Source: JAJFFW01 sp038534195 (GTDB lineage Bacteria > Pseudomonadota > Alphaproteobacteria > Caulobacterales > Parvularculaceae). From it: a stretch of 64,000 nucleotides of DNA. The stretch lies in the NCBI GenBank assembly GCA_038534195.1, contig JBCAXE010000005.1, positions 60,391 to 124,390 of the forward strand, in the 5' to 3' direction. How positions within the stretch are numbered: position 1 is the first letter of the stretch; each line of letters begins with the position of its first letter. Shown here one piece after another: positions 34,370 through 43,626 of this stretch. The notes beneath the pieces are model-generated. The model was not told the DNA's origin. It did not search any database and was given only the letters and a program-made list of their open reading frames with translations. The translations under genes were made by a program, and so were the position numbers.

Positions 34370-35254
34370 ATGCGCAACGATCCCGTGACATCCCGATTTT
34401 CATCTCAACGATTGTCCCTCGCTTTCGCCGAGTGGGGCGATCGATCGCAGCCAACGATCATTTTGGTTCATGGCGCGCTCGACCAGAAGCGCAGTTGGGA
34501 TTGGGCGGCCGCTCAGCTCGCCGGCGCTTATCATGTGGTCGCGTATGATTTGCGCGGCCACGGCGAAAGCGATTGGGTGAGCGACGGCGATTATGGCGTC
34601 ATGGATCATGTTTATGATCTTGCTTCGCTTGCGGATCACCTTGACATAGTTCGCTTCATTCTGGTCGGGCATTCGCTCGGCGGGAACGTCGCGCTGCGCT
34701 ATGCGGGGCTGTTTCCGCAGCGCGTTGAAAAGCTGGCGGCAATAGAGGGATTGGGGCCGTCGCCGAAAATGCTTGCGGAACGGATGGCGCAGCCGGTCGA
34801 TGAACGCTTGCGCGAGTGGATTGAAAATCGCCGAAAGAAATCCGAGCGCGCGCCGCGCGTGATGGCGTCGTTTGACGAAGCTTTTGGCCGGATGAAGGCG
34901 GCGCACGGACAATTAAACGAGGCTCAGTTAGAGCACCTTACGCGAACGGGCGTTAAAGTCTTGGGAAGCGAACGCGTTCAATGGGCGTATGATCCGGCGA
35001 TCAACGCGCGCTCGCCAAGCGATATTACGCATGACGACTTCGTCGTCCTGTTATCGCGCATTAGCTGCCCTGTATGGCTCGCCTATGGTGCGAACAGTTG
35101 GGCGTCAAACCCTGAAAAAGACGGCCGGTTGGATTATCTGTCAACGGCGCACGTCACCGAGTTCGAGAATGCAGGGCACTGGCTGCATCATGATCGTTTT
35201 GATGATTTCATGAGCGCGCTACGCCGCTTTCTTCGCGGAGACACTCCGTCCTAG
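34370..35254 (+). CDS. Alpha/beta-fold hydrolase
   Basis: 294 residues. It has an oxyanion motif (LVHGALDQKRSWD), nucleophile elbow VGHSLGGN (Ser102), acid residue expected after the cap near 230-255, and catalytic histidine in NAGHWLHHDRF near 278. The cap region (about 140-210) is helical. Specific chemistry cannot be inferred; esterase or C-C hydrolase are possible. It is a single gene whose 3' end overlaps the beta-barrel protein gene by 4 bases, convergent. Confidence 0.85.
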   Translation: MRNDPVTSRFSSQRLSLAFAEWGDRSQPTIILVHGALDQKRSWDWAAAQLAGAYHVVAYDLRGHGESDWVSDGDYGVMDHVYDLASLADHLDIVRFILVGHSLGGNVALRYAGLFPQRVEKLAAIEGLGPSPKMLAERMAQPVDERLREWIENRRKKSERAPRVMASFDEAFGRMKAAHGQLNEAQLEHLTRTGVKVLGSERVQWAYDPAINARSPSDITHDDFVVLLSRISCPVWLAYGANSWASNPEKDGRLDYLSTAHVTEFENAGHWLHHDRFDDFMSALRRFLRGDTPS

Positions 35255-36486
35255 AAAAATCGCGTTAGACGCACCGTGAGGAAATCATCGTCACGGAACG
35301 CCGCAACCACATTGTCCGGATCGGCGTTGAGAAATAATCGCGCTTCGAGTTCCGCTGTCCAGTTTTGGCCGATGCGCCGCTCCGCCTCGATAAACATCCC
35401 GATCGACTGATCGTCTGTATCAATCGCTAACCCCGCGAGCGCAGCGGTGTCTTGTGTGTCATTAAAGCCAAGCCGGGCCCCGAGGAACACATCATTGTTA
35501 GCGACGGTCACAGGCGCGGCGAGCGTCGGGCCGAACGCCTCCTGCACAAACCCTTCGTCGCGTCCGTCATATTGGAATTCCGCCAACAGACCAAGGTCTG
35601 CGCCGCCGACAACCTGGTAAAGCGTGTATTCAAACCCAGCGACGGTGGCAAAAAACGTGTCGCCGTGTCCCTCCCTGACAATGGCTTCCAGTTTCCACAA
35701 CCATGCGTCTTTGGTGTACTGAAGATCGATAGCCCCTTGGGTTATACGATCGTAGACCGGCCGGAGGCTTCCGCCGTCCGGCGCCAAATTGAAACGCGCC
35801 TCGCGGGACGTGCCGTGAAAAACAGAGACGCCGAAATCCCATGCGCCGATATAGTGAGAATAGCGCGCTGCGAAATCCGGCGCCGCCCGTCGGCCGTCCC
35901 GCTCGAAGATAGCATTTGTGGTGTCAACAGCGAGATCGAAGCGCAACCGGCCTTCAACGCCCGGGAAGGTGCGATCGCGGAAGCCCGACATGACAAAGAA
36001 ATCGAGATTTCCCCAGTCTTTCAAAATGCTGAGGTTGATCATTGGTTGCCCAAGCTTGTCTTCTTCGTCGATATCCTCGACGGCGTCCGTCTGATTTATG
36101 ATATCGACGAGATGTCTGGACTCGGTCCGTCCCCAGAACACTTTCGCCGCGCCAACCGTGAGAGACCAGTTATTGTCAGAGTTGAAACGATAATAGCCTT
36201 CGCGCAGGTCGAAATGCGTGCGCTCATCGTCTTGCGCATCCAGCCTTACGAAGGGAATGATAACAATCTGATGTTTGCTGTCTTCTGTCTCCCACCGAAT
36301 ATCGGGTTGGATTGTGAGAGACGGCTGCCAATGATCGAATTGTCCGGGAAATGGCGCGTCATTGGTGAAGTAGCGCACCTCACTCGCAACTTCGGCGCCG
36401 AATTCCCACTCGCCTGCAGCGGCGGGCGCGAACATCGCCAGCGCCGTGGCGCTGAGTGTGGAACAAAACCAATTAGTCAGTTTCAT
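35251..36486 (-). CDS. Predicted outer-membrane beta-barrel protein of the MMPL operon
   Basis: 411 residues from the ATG at 36486 (MKLTNWFCST), with a signal peptide cleaved near AAAGEWEFG. The mature part alternates aromatic/hydrophobic and polar residues in strands (SLTVGAAKVFWGRTE, DFFVMSGFRDRTFPG, FEYTLYQVVGGADLGLLAEFQY) and ends in the outer-membrane signature phenylalanine (LTVRLTRFF). It is last in the operon tetR - MMPL - LolA-like - barrel. Inference: it provides the outer-membrane end or a lipid/solute acceptor for the MMPL transporter. Confidence 0.75.
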   Translation of the reverse strand: MKLTNWFCSTLSATALAMFAPAAAGEWEFGAEVASEVRYFTNDAPFPGQFDHWQPSLTIQPDIRWETEDSKHQIVIIPFVRLDAQDDERTHFDLREGYYRFNSDNNWSLTVGAAKVFWGRTESRHLVDIINQTDAVEDIDEEDKLGQPMINLSILKDWGNLDFFVMSGFRDRTFPGVEGRLRFDLAVDTTNAIFERDGRRAAPDFAARYSHYIGAWDFGVSVFHGTSREARFNLAPDGGSLRPVYDRITQGAIDLQYTKDAWLWKLEAIVREGHGDTFFATVAGFEYTLYQVVGGADLGLLAEFQYDGRDEGFVQEAFGPTLAAPVTVANNDVFLGARLGFNDTQDTAALAGLAIDTDDQSIGMFIEAERRIGQNWTAELEARLFLNADPDNVVAAFRDDDFLTVRLTRFF

Positions 36487-36514
36487 GGCGAAGGCTCCGC
36501 TCGCAGACAATCGA

Positions 36515-37357
36515 TTAGCGCAGTCGCGTCAAGACGCCCTGTTGGAAATCACCATCGTCCAATCCGGTTTTAAAACTGAAGTCGCCATAGACGAGTTCCG
36601 TTTCTTTGTTTGTCTGGTGGTTTTTCATGACGAAGCGGTGTGAGCGCCAGATACCGTCATACTCGCGATAATCAAGCAGCGTCAGCGTTTTCAGTAGCTC
36701 GCCTTTACGGTCGTAAAACTCGACCTTCCGCGTTTGGAAGACCTCCTGATCGACCCAGGCTTTTTGCTTCGTGTATCCTGACTTTTCATAACGCGGAAAG
36801 CGCTCGATCACGTCAGTGGTCATGCCGTCAAGCTCTTCTTCGCCGATATATTTGTACGTGAACTTGTTGAGCTCTGTCGTGGTGAAGTCTTCGAAGGCGA
36901 ATTCCGATCCGACAAACGGCCCGGACTTATTCGCCGAGGCGATTCGCTTGACGCGCTTTAACGCCGGGAGGAAGAGCCATTGGTCATCAGGGTCCAGAAT
37001 TTTCGCATGGGACAAGAGGGCCGTGCCCTCCACATCGCGAGGCGATTCGAAGATGACGAGCGATTTGTCGCCCACATTGGCGTTTTCCCGTTCAAGGGTG
37101 GAGAAAGACAGTTCCCGGCGGGTTTCCTGTCCCGCCGCGTTGCGCAGGATCATTTCTGCGGACACTTTGCTGTCGCCGAAGCCATTGTCCGTTTGGTCGC
37201 TGCGCGCCGAAATATCATATCCTTTTTGCGCTTCTTTAGTTTCGCCGCGCGCTTCAGAATCGCTGACGGGTATGTCCTGCACGGCGAGGGCGGCGCTGGT
37301 CATTATAGCCGTCATGGCGCCCAGGGCGGCGCCGACGAGAAGGTTTCGATTAAGCAT
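36515..37357 (-). CDS. Outer membrane lipoprotein-sorting (LolA-like) periplasmic protein
   Basis: 280 residues from the ATG at 37357, which has GGAGAATCCT upstream. The signal peptide has its hydrophobic core at 6-24 and ends at ALA. The mature protein shows the LolA-like pattern SFSTLERENANVGDKSLVIFESPRDVEGTALLSH-type strands (here described in parts: KSLVIFESPRDVEGTALL and DDQWLFLPALKRVKRI), seen in periplasmic lipid carriers that accompany MMPL/RND exporters. Its start overlaps the MMPL stop by 8 bases, so translation is coupled. Likely shuttles a lipid or lipoprotein between membranes. Confidence 0.8.
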   Translation of the reverse strand: MLNRNLLVGAALGAMTAIMTSAALAVQDIPVSDSEARGETKEAQKGYDISARSDQTDNGFGDSKVSAEMILRNAAGQETRRELSFSTLERENANVGDKSLVIFESPRDVEGTALLSHAKILDPDDQWLFLPALKRVKRIASANKSGPFVGSEFAFEDFTTTELNKFTYKYIGEEELDGMTTDVIERFPRYEKSGYTKQKAWVDQEVFQTRKVEFYDRKGELLKTLTLLDYREYDGIWRSHRFVMKNHQTNKETELVYGDFSFKTGLDDGDFQQGVLTRLR

Positions 37358-39698
37358 AGGATTCTCCACTTTGTCTGGTTTCTACCGTAGCTGGTTTACG
37401 TGACAGCATCATGAGGAGCGCCGGCAAGAAGAGAAAATCAAGCACGAGCGCAAAGCCGATTGAAAGCGTTGTGAGGAGCCCCATCTCGGCGTTGATTTTG
37501 AAAGCGGACAGGGAAACCACAATGAAGCCGGCTGCGAGGATAAAAGTATTGAAAATGATCGCCACACCGACGGTTTCAAAGGCGTACCGAATTGAGTCGG
37601 CGGTCGAGAGCCCCTTTTCCCTTTGAGCGCGAAGGAACTTCGTCAGGAAGTGCACCGTATCGTCGATCACGATCCCCAGCGAGAGGGACGCAACCGCCGC
37701 CACTGAGAAGCCGACCTCTCCAACGAGCACAGCCCATGCGCCGAACGCGGTAAGGATCGGCAAGCCGTTCGGCACAATACTCAGAAGTCCGATTGGAACG
37801 CTGCGCAGGGCGAACACCATGATGACGGCGATGGCGAAGATCGCGATTACGGTGCCCACGATCATGCTGTCCACATTTCTTTTTGCGATGAAGGTGAACA
37901 TGATCTGCGGACCGGTTGGCGGCGCGATGTATTCCGGCGCGTTTTCGCGGAACCAGGCTTCCGACGCCTTGATTAGCTGGCGAGAATCCTGGGTGGTGAA
38001 TTCTCCGGTCAGTGTTGCAGTGAGCCGGGTTGCTGATTTGTCGATATTGATGCGGTCATTAAGATCAAGGCCGTAGGGAAGGGATATCTCAAACAGCAAC
38101 AGATATTGCGCGGCGAGTTCACGATCATCGGGGATGCGGTAGAAATCAGGATCGTCGCCATTCAAATTCTTGTTGAGCCGCTTCATGATGTCGGCGACGG
38201 AATAAACATGGGTGACGCGCGGGTCCGCCCGTAACCATTCGCCGAAGGCTTCCAGCTTTTCGAGATATTTCGGATCGCTGACGCCGCCGGCTTCGCCAGA
38301 TTTGATGGAAAATTCCATCTGATAGAATCCGAAATAATCGAGCGTTTTGTCCGTATCGGTCCGAAATTCGATTCGTTGATCGAAATATTTTCGGAAATTA
38401 TCGCTCAGTTCGATCTGCGGAATAAACGCGATGAGCGCGAGAGAGGCGCCGCCCGCCAGAAAAAAGAGTTTCCGGTAGTTGCCGATCACAATGTCGGCGA
38501 AGGCGCCGACAAGCGTCCGGCCTGACTCGGTCGCACGCGGTTTGACGCGTAATGGAATGATCGAGAGCAGGGCGGGCAGCAGCGTAAGGGAAAAAAACCA
38601 TGCGGCGAGGATGCCTACGGCGGAAATGTTCCCGAAATCGCGGAAAGGCGGTGAGTCGGCGAAATTCAGCGACATGAAGCCGACAATAGTCGTCAGCGAC
38701 GTGATCGAGACGGCGAGGAAATTAATCCGGACGGAGTCGATGATGGCGTCGCGTTTCGAAAGGCCCGCGCGCATGCCTGAGCGCGCAGAAATCAAAATGT
38801 GAATGGAGTCGGCGATGGCCAGCGTTAAAATAACGATCACGGCGCTCGGCGACGGACCCGCAAGCTTGATGCCCATGAAGCCGGCCCACCCCATGGCGAC
38901 CATTGTGGATAGGATCACCAGGAGCAACGTCGACACAGTCGCGGACACCGACCGTACAGCGATCGCCGTTGTGACAAGGATGATTCCGATCATAACCGGG
39001 ATAAGCGTCGCAAAGTCGGACTTGATTGCTTCCGAAAATGCGTTGCTCAGCATTGATTGACCGGTGAGGTAAATCTCAAGGTTTGGGTAGGCGGTTTCAA
39101 TTTCTTCGCGCAGTTCCCGCACCGCTGCGACGGCTTCGGGCACCTCTGCGAGTGACTTTTCCGGATAGGTCAGAACGATATTAACAATCGTCGCGTTTGT
39201 TTCCGTGTTGATCAATTGTCCGTTGAGGAGCGGCTCGGCGAGGGCGGCTGCTTTCTTATCGGCCAGCTCAGCGGGTGTAAACGAAAGCGGATCTTCAACA
39301 AGATCTTCGACGATCAGATCATCGCCGTCAGCGTAGGTGTACTGAAAATTTGTAATGGAATCGACGCGCGTCGCATAAGGAATGAGCCAGCCGCCTTCAG
39401 TCACCCGGCGGACAGCCTCCAGCGTGTCATTTTCGAAAATATCAGACCCGTCTTTCGGGACGATCACGACCAGAAAATTATCGCTTTTCGTATAGGTCGC
39501 CTGAAATTCCTCGAAGTTCTTCAGTTCGGGATTGTCTTTTGAAAAGAAGGTTCGGTAATTGTTGTCATAGGCGAGGTTGGCCGCGCCCGTAGCCATATAG
39601 CCAGCGCCGGCAAGGGCAAGAAGGATTACGAGCCAGCGCAATTTAATAACGACTTGCGCAAGCGACACGGCGAATTGATCAATACTGTTCTTCATCAT
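37350..39698 (-). CDS. MMPL/RND-superfamily transporter
   Basis: 782 residues, about 12 helices in two halves, each with one helix, a large periplasmic loop (about 45-225 and 445-600) and five helices. It has sterol-sensing-like transmembrane motifs including LTLAIADSIHILISA and SLGIVIDDTVHFLTKFLRA, whose paired aspartates are the expected proton relay. At ~780 residues it matches MMPL/HpnN-like lipid exporters, not the ~1040-residue AcrB type, and there is no membrane-fusion partner. ATG after AAGGTCCGAT. It is second in the TetR-controlled operon. Confidence 0.88.
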   Translation of the reverse strand: MMKNSIDQFAVSLAQVVIKLRWLVILLALAGAGYMATGAANLAYDNNYRTFFSKDNPELKNFEEFQATYTKSDNFLVVIVPKDGSDIFENDTLEAVRRVTEGGWLIPYATRVDSITNFQYTYADGDDLIVEDLVEDPLSFTPAELADKKAAALAEPLLNGQLINTETNATIVNIVLTYPEKSLAEVPEAVAAVRELREEIETAYPNLEIYLTGQSMLSNAFSEAIKSDFATLIPVMIGIILVTTAIAVRSVSATVSTLLLVILSTMVAMGWAGFMGIKLAGPSPSAVIVILTLAIADSIHILISARSGMRAGLSKRDAIIDSVRINFLAVSITSLTTIVGFMSLNFADSPPFRDFGNISAVGILAAWFFSLTLLPALLSIIPLRVKPRATESGRTLVGAFADIVIGNYRKLFFLAGGASLALIAFIPQIELSDNFRKYFDQRIEFRTDTDKTLDYFGFYQMEFSIKSGEAGGVSDPKYLEKLEAFGEWLRADPRVTHVYSVADIMKRLNKNLNGDDPDFYRIPDDRELAAQYLLLFEISLPYGLDLNDRINIDKSATRLTATLTGEFTTQDSRQLIKASEAWFRENAPEYIAPPTGPQIMFTFIAKRNVDSMIVGTVIAIFAIAVIMVFALRSVPIGLLSIVPNGLPILTAFGAWAVLVGEVGFSVAAVASLSLGIVIDDTVHFLTKFLRAQREKGLSTADSIRYAFETVGVAIIFNTFILAAGFIVVSLSAFKINAEMGLLTTLSIGFALVLDFLFLPALLMMLSRKPATVETRQSGESYA

Positions 39699-39800
39699 AT
39701 CGGACCTTGAAGCGAATTGGATTGTGCTTCCGTTACGGGTTTAAGGCGTTTTCAGTTCAGACGTTTCTGCAGAAAGTAATTCGACGGCTGCAGAAAAAAT

Positions 39801-40391
39801 TTATTGCTCCTTAGCTTTGCTTAAGGCTGTCATTCCAGCATTGAAGATTGACATCAAAGCCTCGGCGCTTGCGCCGTGCTTTGCGCGCGCGCCGATTCCG
39901 AGTTTCAGTGTCAGGAGTATTTCAGCGCCATCGGCCGGTGTAATGTCCGGATTTAATTCGCTGCGCGCGTCAGCTCGGGCGAGAGCTTCCGTATAGGCCC
40001 CCCGAATTTCGTCGAGATAATTATTAATCCGGTCAAGAACAATTTTTTCGTGGGCGCCGACTTCCGACGCCACATTGCACATCAAGCAACCGGCGCCGCG
40101 TTCGGCCATTTCTGTTATGGCGAACTCAAACACGCTGCGGATGGCGTCCATCGGCGCGTAGTTTGGATTGTTCAAATTGTTCAAAAAGATGTTTTTGCGC
40201 TCGGCGTAGTACGCGTCGAGAACCGCCAGGAAAATCTCCAGCTTGCCGCCGAAGGCGTTGTAAAGCGCGTAGCGGTTCATGCCGGTGGCCGCAACGATCT
40301 CCGCCACGGAAGTCTCGTCAAAGCCGCGCCGCCAAAACAGTTCGCGCGAGGCGACAATGGCGTTTGAAAGATTGGTCTCGGCTTGGGGCAT
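39801..40391 (-). CDS. TetR-family transcriptional repressor
   Basis: 196 residues. The N-terminal helix-turn-helix (about 10-55: FDETSVAEIVAATGMNRYALYNAFGGK) is followed by a ligand domain of the type with CLMCNVASEVG. It is first in the operon leading to the MMPL gene, with 102 bases between. Two perfect 14-base palindromes lie just upstream of its start inside the likely promoter, so self-repression is probable. The leader before the ATG has no Shine-Dalgarno (it reads GGCCCTCCTT), so translation may be leaderless or weak. Confidence 0.9.
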   Translation of the reverse strand: MPQAETNLSNAIVASRELFWRRGFDETSVAEIVAATGMNRYALYNAFGGKLEIFLAVLDAYYAERKNIFLNNLNNPNYAPMDAIRSVFEFAITEMAERGAGCLMCNVASEVGAHEKIVLDRINNYLDEIRGAYTEALARADARSELNPDITPADGAEILLTLKLGIGARAKHGASAEALMSIFNAGMTALSKAKEQ

Positions 40392-40402
40392 AAGGAGGGC
40401 CT

Positions 40403-40447
40403 AGAACACTTGTTCTGACAGTTAGAACATATGTTCTGAAGCGTCAA
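40403..40447 (-). promoter_or_regulatory. Promoter and tandem TetR operators
   Basis: Two perfect palindromes of the form AGAACA-N2-TGTTCT: AGAACACTTGTTCT (40403-40416) and AGAACATATGTTCT (40424-40437), centres 21 bases apart, i.e. two helical turns on the same face. On the minus strand TTGACG (40447-40442) and TAACTG (40424-40419), 17 bases apart, can be -35 and -10. The distal palindrome then fills the spacer and the proximal one covers the start site. The divergent type I secretion gene starts 117 bases away and may be co-regulated. Confidence 0.75.
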
Positions 40448-40553
40448 GCGTTTCTTTCGCCGCAAATAAGGTTTTCGGCCCCGCCTCGAAAAATTCGCTG
40501 TAAAGGGTTATTCAGAGTGGCTGAGTATGATCGGGTTTTTGATGGATCAATGA

Positions 40554-42299
40554 ATGGCCGCAAGTCTTCCATCTGACGGGCGAAAAGAGCTTTCGAGCGC
40601 AAAGGACGCGCTGAAGCCGCTCATGTGGCGCGCAGGAACCTTCAGCTTCTTCGTCAATCTGTTGATGCTGACGGGTCCGATCTACATGCTCCAGATCTAT
40701 GACCGGGTTCTGTCCAGTCGCAGTGTGGAGACGTTGGTCGTCATCACGATTTTAACGTTCGGCTTATTCGCGGCCATGGCGCTGCTCGATTTTGCGCGCG
40801 GCGCGCTTTTGGCGCGGGCCGGGGGGCGTTTCGAAGACAGTCTGAAGACCGCGACGTTTAACTTGTCGGCTGACGCGGCGCGGCGCGGAGCAAGCGGGGC
40901 CGATCAGCCGATCAAGGACTTACGTCAGATTCGCCAGTTCGTATCGAGCCCCGCATTGACGGCGGTGTTCGATGCGCCATGGACACCGGTTTTCCTGCTG
41001 GTCGTCTTCCTCATGCATTGGCTCCTCGGCCTGGTGGCGGTCGCCGGCTTACTGATTTTGCTCAGTCTCGCGATCATTAATGAACGCGCGTCGCGGTCAG
41101 CGACGGCGGAGGCGCACGCCGCAACAGTTGAGGCGGACCGCCTGGCGTTATCGGCCTTTCGCAACGCCGCGGCAGCAGATGCGATGGGTATGCGGCGGCC
41201 GTTGCGGGAGCGCTGGCTCAAAAAGGGCGGCGCGGCATCATCGCAGAATGTGCTCGCAACCGACACCATCGGCGGCCTGACGGCGGCGTCAAAGGCGACG
41301 CGCTTGTTTCTACAGTCCGCCATTTTGGGTGTGGGCGCGCTATTGGCGATCGGAGGGCAGGTGACGCCCGGCGTTATGATTGCGGCCTCAATCATCACCG
41401 GCCGCGCGCTCGCGCCGGTGGAAATCGTCACGAGCCAATGGCGGAATTTTGCGTTGACGAGACTGTCATACAAACGTCTCGCCAAGTTCCTCGCGTCTGC
41501 GCCGGCCGAGGCTGAAAAGACGGCGCTGCCTGCACCGCGCGGCGCGATCAAGGTTGAACGCCTTTATTGCCAGCCGGGCACGGCCAAACGTCCTGTCCTG
41601 AAAAACATCTCTTTTGAGGTTGAAGCGGGCGAGGCGATTGGCGTGGTGGGCCCGAGCGCGGCGGGAAAGTCGACGCTTGCGCGCGCGCTCGTGGGCGTTG
41701 AAGCGCCCCGCGCCGGCGAGATTCGCCTCGACGGCGCCTTGCTGACACAATGGGAGCGTGACGCGCTCGGCGCTCATATTGGTTTTTTACCGCAGGATAT
41801 TGAATTGTTCGCTGGAACCGCTGCGGAGAATATCAGCCGCTTCGCCAGTGATCCGGCCGCCGATCAAATAATTGCGGCGGCGAAAGCGGCGGGCGCCCAT
41901 GACATGATCCTCTCCTTCACCGACGGGTACGACACCGAAATCGGTGAACGCGGCGCGCACATCTCCGCGGGTCAACGCCAGCGATTGGGTCTGGCGCGCG
42001 CCCTTTACGGCGACCCTGCGATCGTCGTCCTGGATGAGCCGAACGCCAATCTCGACGGCGAAGGCGACGCGGCGCTTGCGCAAGCGGTGAAAGGCCTCAA
42101 AGCGCGCGGCGCGACGACAATCGTGGTGGCTCATCGGCCAAGCGCCATTGCCTTCGTCGATAAGCTTCTCCTGTTGATTGACGGGGAAGTGCGCGCCTTT
42201 GGCCCCCGCGATGAAATCCTGAAACAGATTGCGCCCAGCCAGGTTGCAAGTTTCAGAAAACCTGAACCGAGAAAAGAAGATGCAAGCGGCGCCGCCTAA
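40554..42299 (+). CDS. Type I secretion system permease/ATPase
   Basis: 581 residues. The membrane domain (about 25-310, six helices) is followed by an ABC domain: Walker A GPSAAGKSTLA, signature HISAGQRQRLGLARAL, Walker B AIVVLDEPNANLD and H-loop VVAHR. Its length and the absence of an N-terminal peptidase-like C39 domain match PrtD/AprD-type exporters rather than HlyB. It works with the adaptor encoded by the overlapping next gene and a TolC-type channel (not in the window). The RBS is weak (GATGGATCA). Confidence 0.92.
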   Translation: MAASLPSDGRKELSSAKDALKPLMWRAGTFSFFVNLLMLTGPIYMLQIYDRVLSSRSVETLVVITILTFGLFAAMALLDFARGALLARAGGRFEDSLKTATFNLSADAARRGASGADQPIKDLRQIRQFVSSPALTAVFDAPWTPVFLLVVFLMHWLLGLVAVAGLLILLSLAIINERASRSATAEAHAATVEADRLALSAFRNAAAADAMGMRRPLRERWLKKGGAASSQNVLATDTIGGLTAASKATRLFLQSAILGVGALLAIGGQVTPGVMIAASIITGRALAPVEIVTSQWRNFALTRLSYKRLAKFLASAPAEAEKTALPAPRGAIKVERLYCQPGTAKRPVLKNISFEVEAGEAIGVVGPSAAGKSTLARALVGVEAPRAGEIRLDGALLTQWERDALGAHIGFLPQDIELFAGTAAENISRFASDPAADQIIAAAKAAGAHDMILSFTDGYDTEIGERGAHISAGQRQRLGLARALYGDPAIVVLDEPNANLDGEGDAALAQAVKGLKARGATTIVVAHRPSAIAFVDKLLLLIDGEVRAFGPRDEILKQIAPSQVASFRKPEPRKEDASGAA

Positions 42300-43626
42300 C
42301 GATTCCGAAACAGATTCTGCAAAAGGCGCGGGTGTTCCGCGATCGGAAACATTTTTTGTCCGTCTTGGCTTTGCTGTGATCGCAGTCGTCTTCGGCGGGG
42401 GCCTTTTGTGGTCGACACTCGCGCCGATCGACGGCGCAATTATCGCCTCCGGTCAGGTCGTAGTGGAAAGCAATCGCAAGGCTGTACAGCACCTCGAAGG
42501 CGGGATGGTCAGCGAAATCCTTGTGCGTGAAGGTGAGAAAGTCGAAGCGGGCGCTGTGCTTGCGCGCCTTGAGGACACCACCCAATCAGCGAATCTCGCG
42601 CTTGTCGATAGTCAGTTGACAGAGCTTTATGCGCGGCGCGCCCGGCTTGAGGCCGAACGGGACGGCGCGACGCAAATCGCTGCGGCGCGCGGCGTCGCTG
42701 CTGTCTTAGGCCTGGGAAGTTTCAACGAAAAGCTCGCCGGCCAAGCACAACTCTTTGACGCCCGGCGAACGACAAAGGCGACACAGGTGGCGCTTCTTGA
42801 AGAGCGTATCGTTCAGCAGAGCGAGCGGATCGCCGGCCTTAATGCGCAAATCGCGTCCGTGCGGCAGCAACTTGTTCTGATCAAGGATGAATTGGACGGG
42901 GTGCGTAAGCTTCACGAACAGGGCTTCGCCCCGAAAACCCGGTTGCGTGAACTGGAACGCGAAAGTGAAGCGCTTGGCGGCGAGAGCGGCGCCTTGCGCG
43001 CGTCCATCGCTGAAGCGCAAAGCATCATCTCCGAGGCGAAGCTTGAAATCGGACGGTTGAATGAAACCGGCCGCGAAGAAGCGATTGCAGAATTGCGCGA
43101 TGCGGAAGTCACCATCGCGGAGCTCGAGGAACGCCGGATCGCCGCGGCGGACGCATTCCAGCGCACCATCATTGTCGCGCCGCAAGCGGGCAGGGTCATT
43201 GGCCTGTCGGTTCATACAGTCGGCGCAGTGGTGGCGGCGGGGGCGCCGTTAATGGAAATCGTGCCTGAAAACGATCGCCTCCGGATCGCGGCGCGGATCG
43301 CGCCCCAGGATGTGGACAGGGTCCGCATGGGGCAAGAAACGCTTATTCGCTTCACGGCGTTCGGGACGCGCCGGACGCCGGAGACGGACGGAAAGGTCGC
43401 CACCGTTTCGGCCGACAGCCTGATCGACGAAACCACCGGCGCGCCTTACTATCTCGTCTTCGTTGAGATCCCGGAAGGCGAGGAACTCCTGACGTTGCTC
43501 AACGGCGAACGCCTCGTTCCGGGTATGCCGGTGGAGGCGTTTATTCGAACCGGAAAACGCTCGGCAATTAGTTATTTCTTGAAACCGCTAACGGACTCAT
43601 TTGCGAGATCGCTTCGCGAGGAATAG
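42280..43626 (+). CDS. HlyD-family type I secretion membrane-fusion protein
   Basis: 448 residues from the ATG at 42280, overlapping the exporter gene by 20 bases. A short cytoplasmic N-terminus precedes one membrane helix (about 32-50). Then come a lipoyl-like half (QHLEGGMVSEILVREGEKVEAG), a long coiled-coil hairpin (about 100-285), the second lipoyl half (TIIVAPQAGRVIGLSVHTVG) and a C-terminal beta-barrel with PGMPVEAFIRTGKRS. It bridges the ABC exporter and the outer-membrane channel. Its last 59 bases overlap the convergent DUF2147 gene. Confidence 0.93.
   Translation: MQAAPPNDSETDSAKGAGVPRSETFFVRLGFAVIAVVFGGGLLWSTLAPIDGAIIASGQVVVESNRKAVQHLEGGMVSEILVREGEKVEAGAVLARLEDTTQSANLALVDSQLTELYARRARLEAERDGATQIAAARGVAAVLGLGSFNEKLAGQAQLFDARRTTKATQVALLEERIVQQSERIAGLNAQIASVRQQLVLIKDELDGVRKLHEQGFAPKTRLRELERESEALGGESGALRASIAEAQSIISEAKLEIGRLNETGREEAIAELRDAEVTIAELEERRIAAADAFQRTIIVAPQAGRVIGLSVHTVGAVVAAGAPLMEIVPENDRLRIAARIAPQDVDRVRMGQETLIRFTAFGTRRTPETDGKVATVSADSLIDETTGAPYYLVFVEIPEGEELLTLLNGERLVPGMPVEAFIRTGKRSAISYFLKPLTDSFARSLREE

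Noticed and set aside
35452..36573. 373-codon plus-strand frame
   Set aside because: Shadow of the beta-barrel gene, which has a signal peptide, terminal Phe and operon context.
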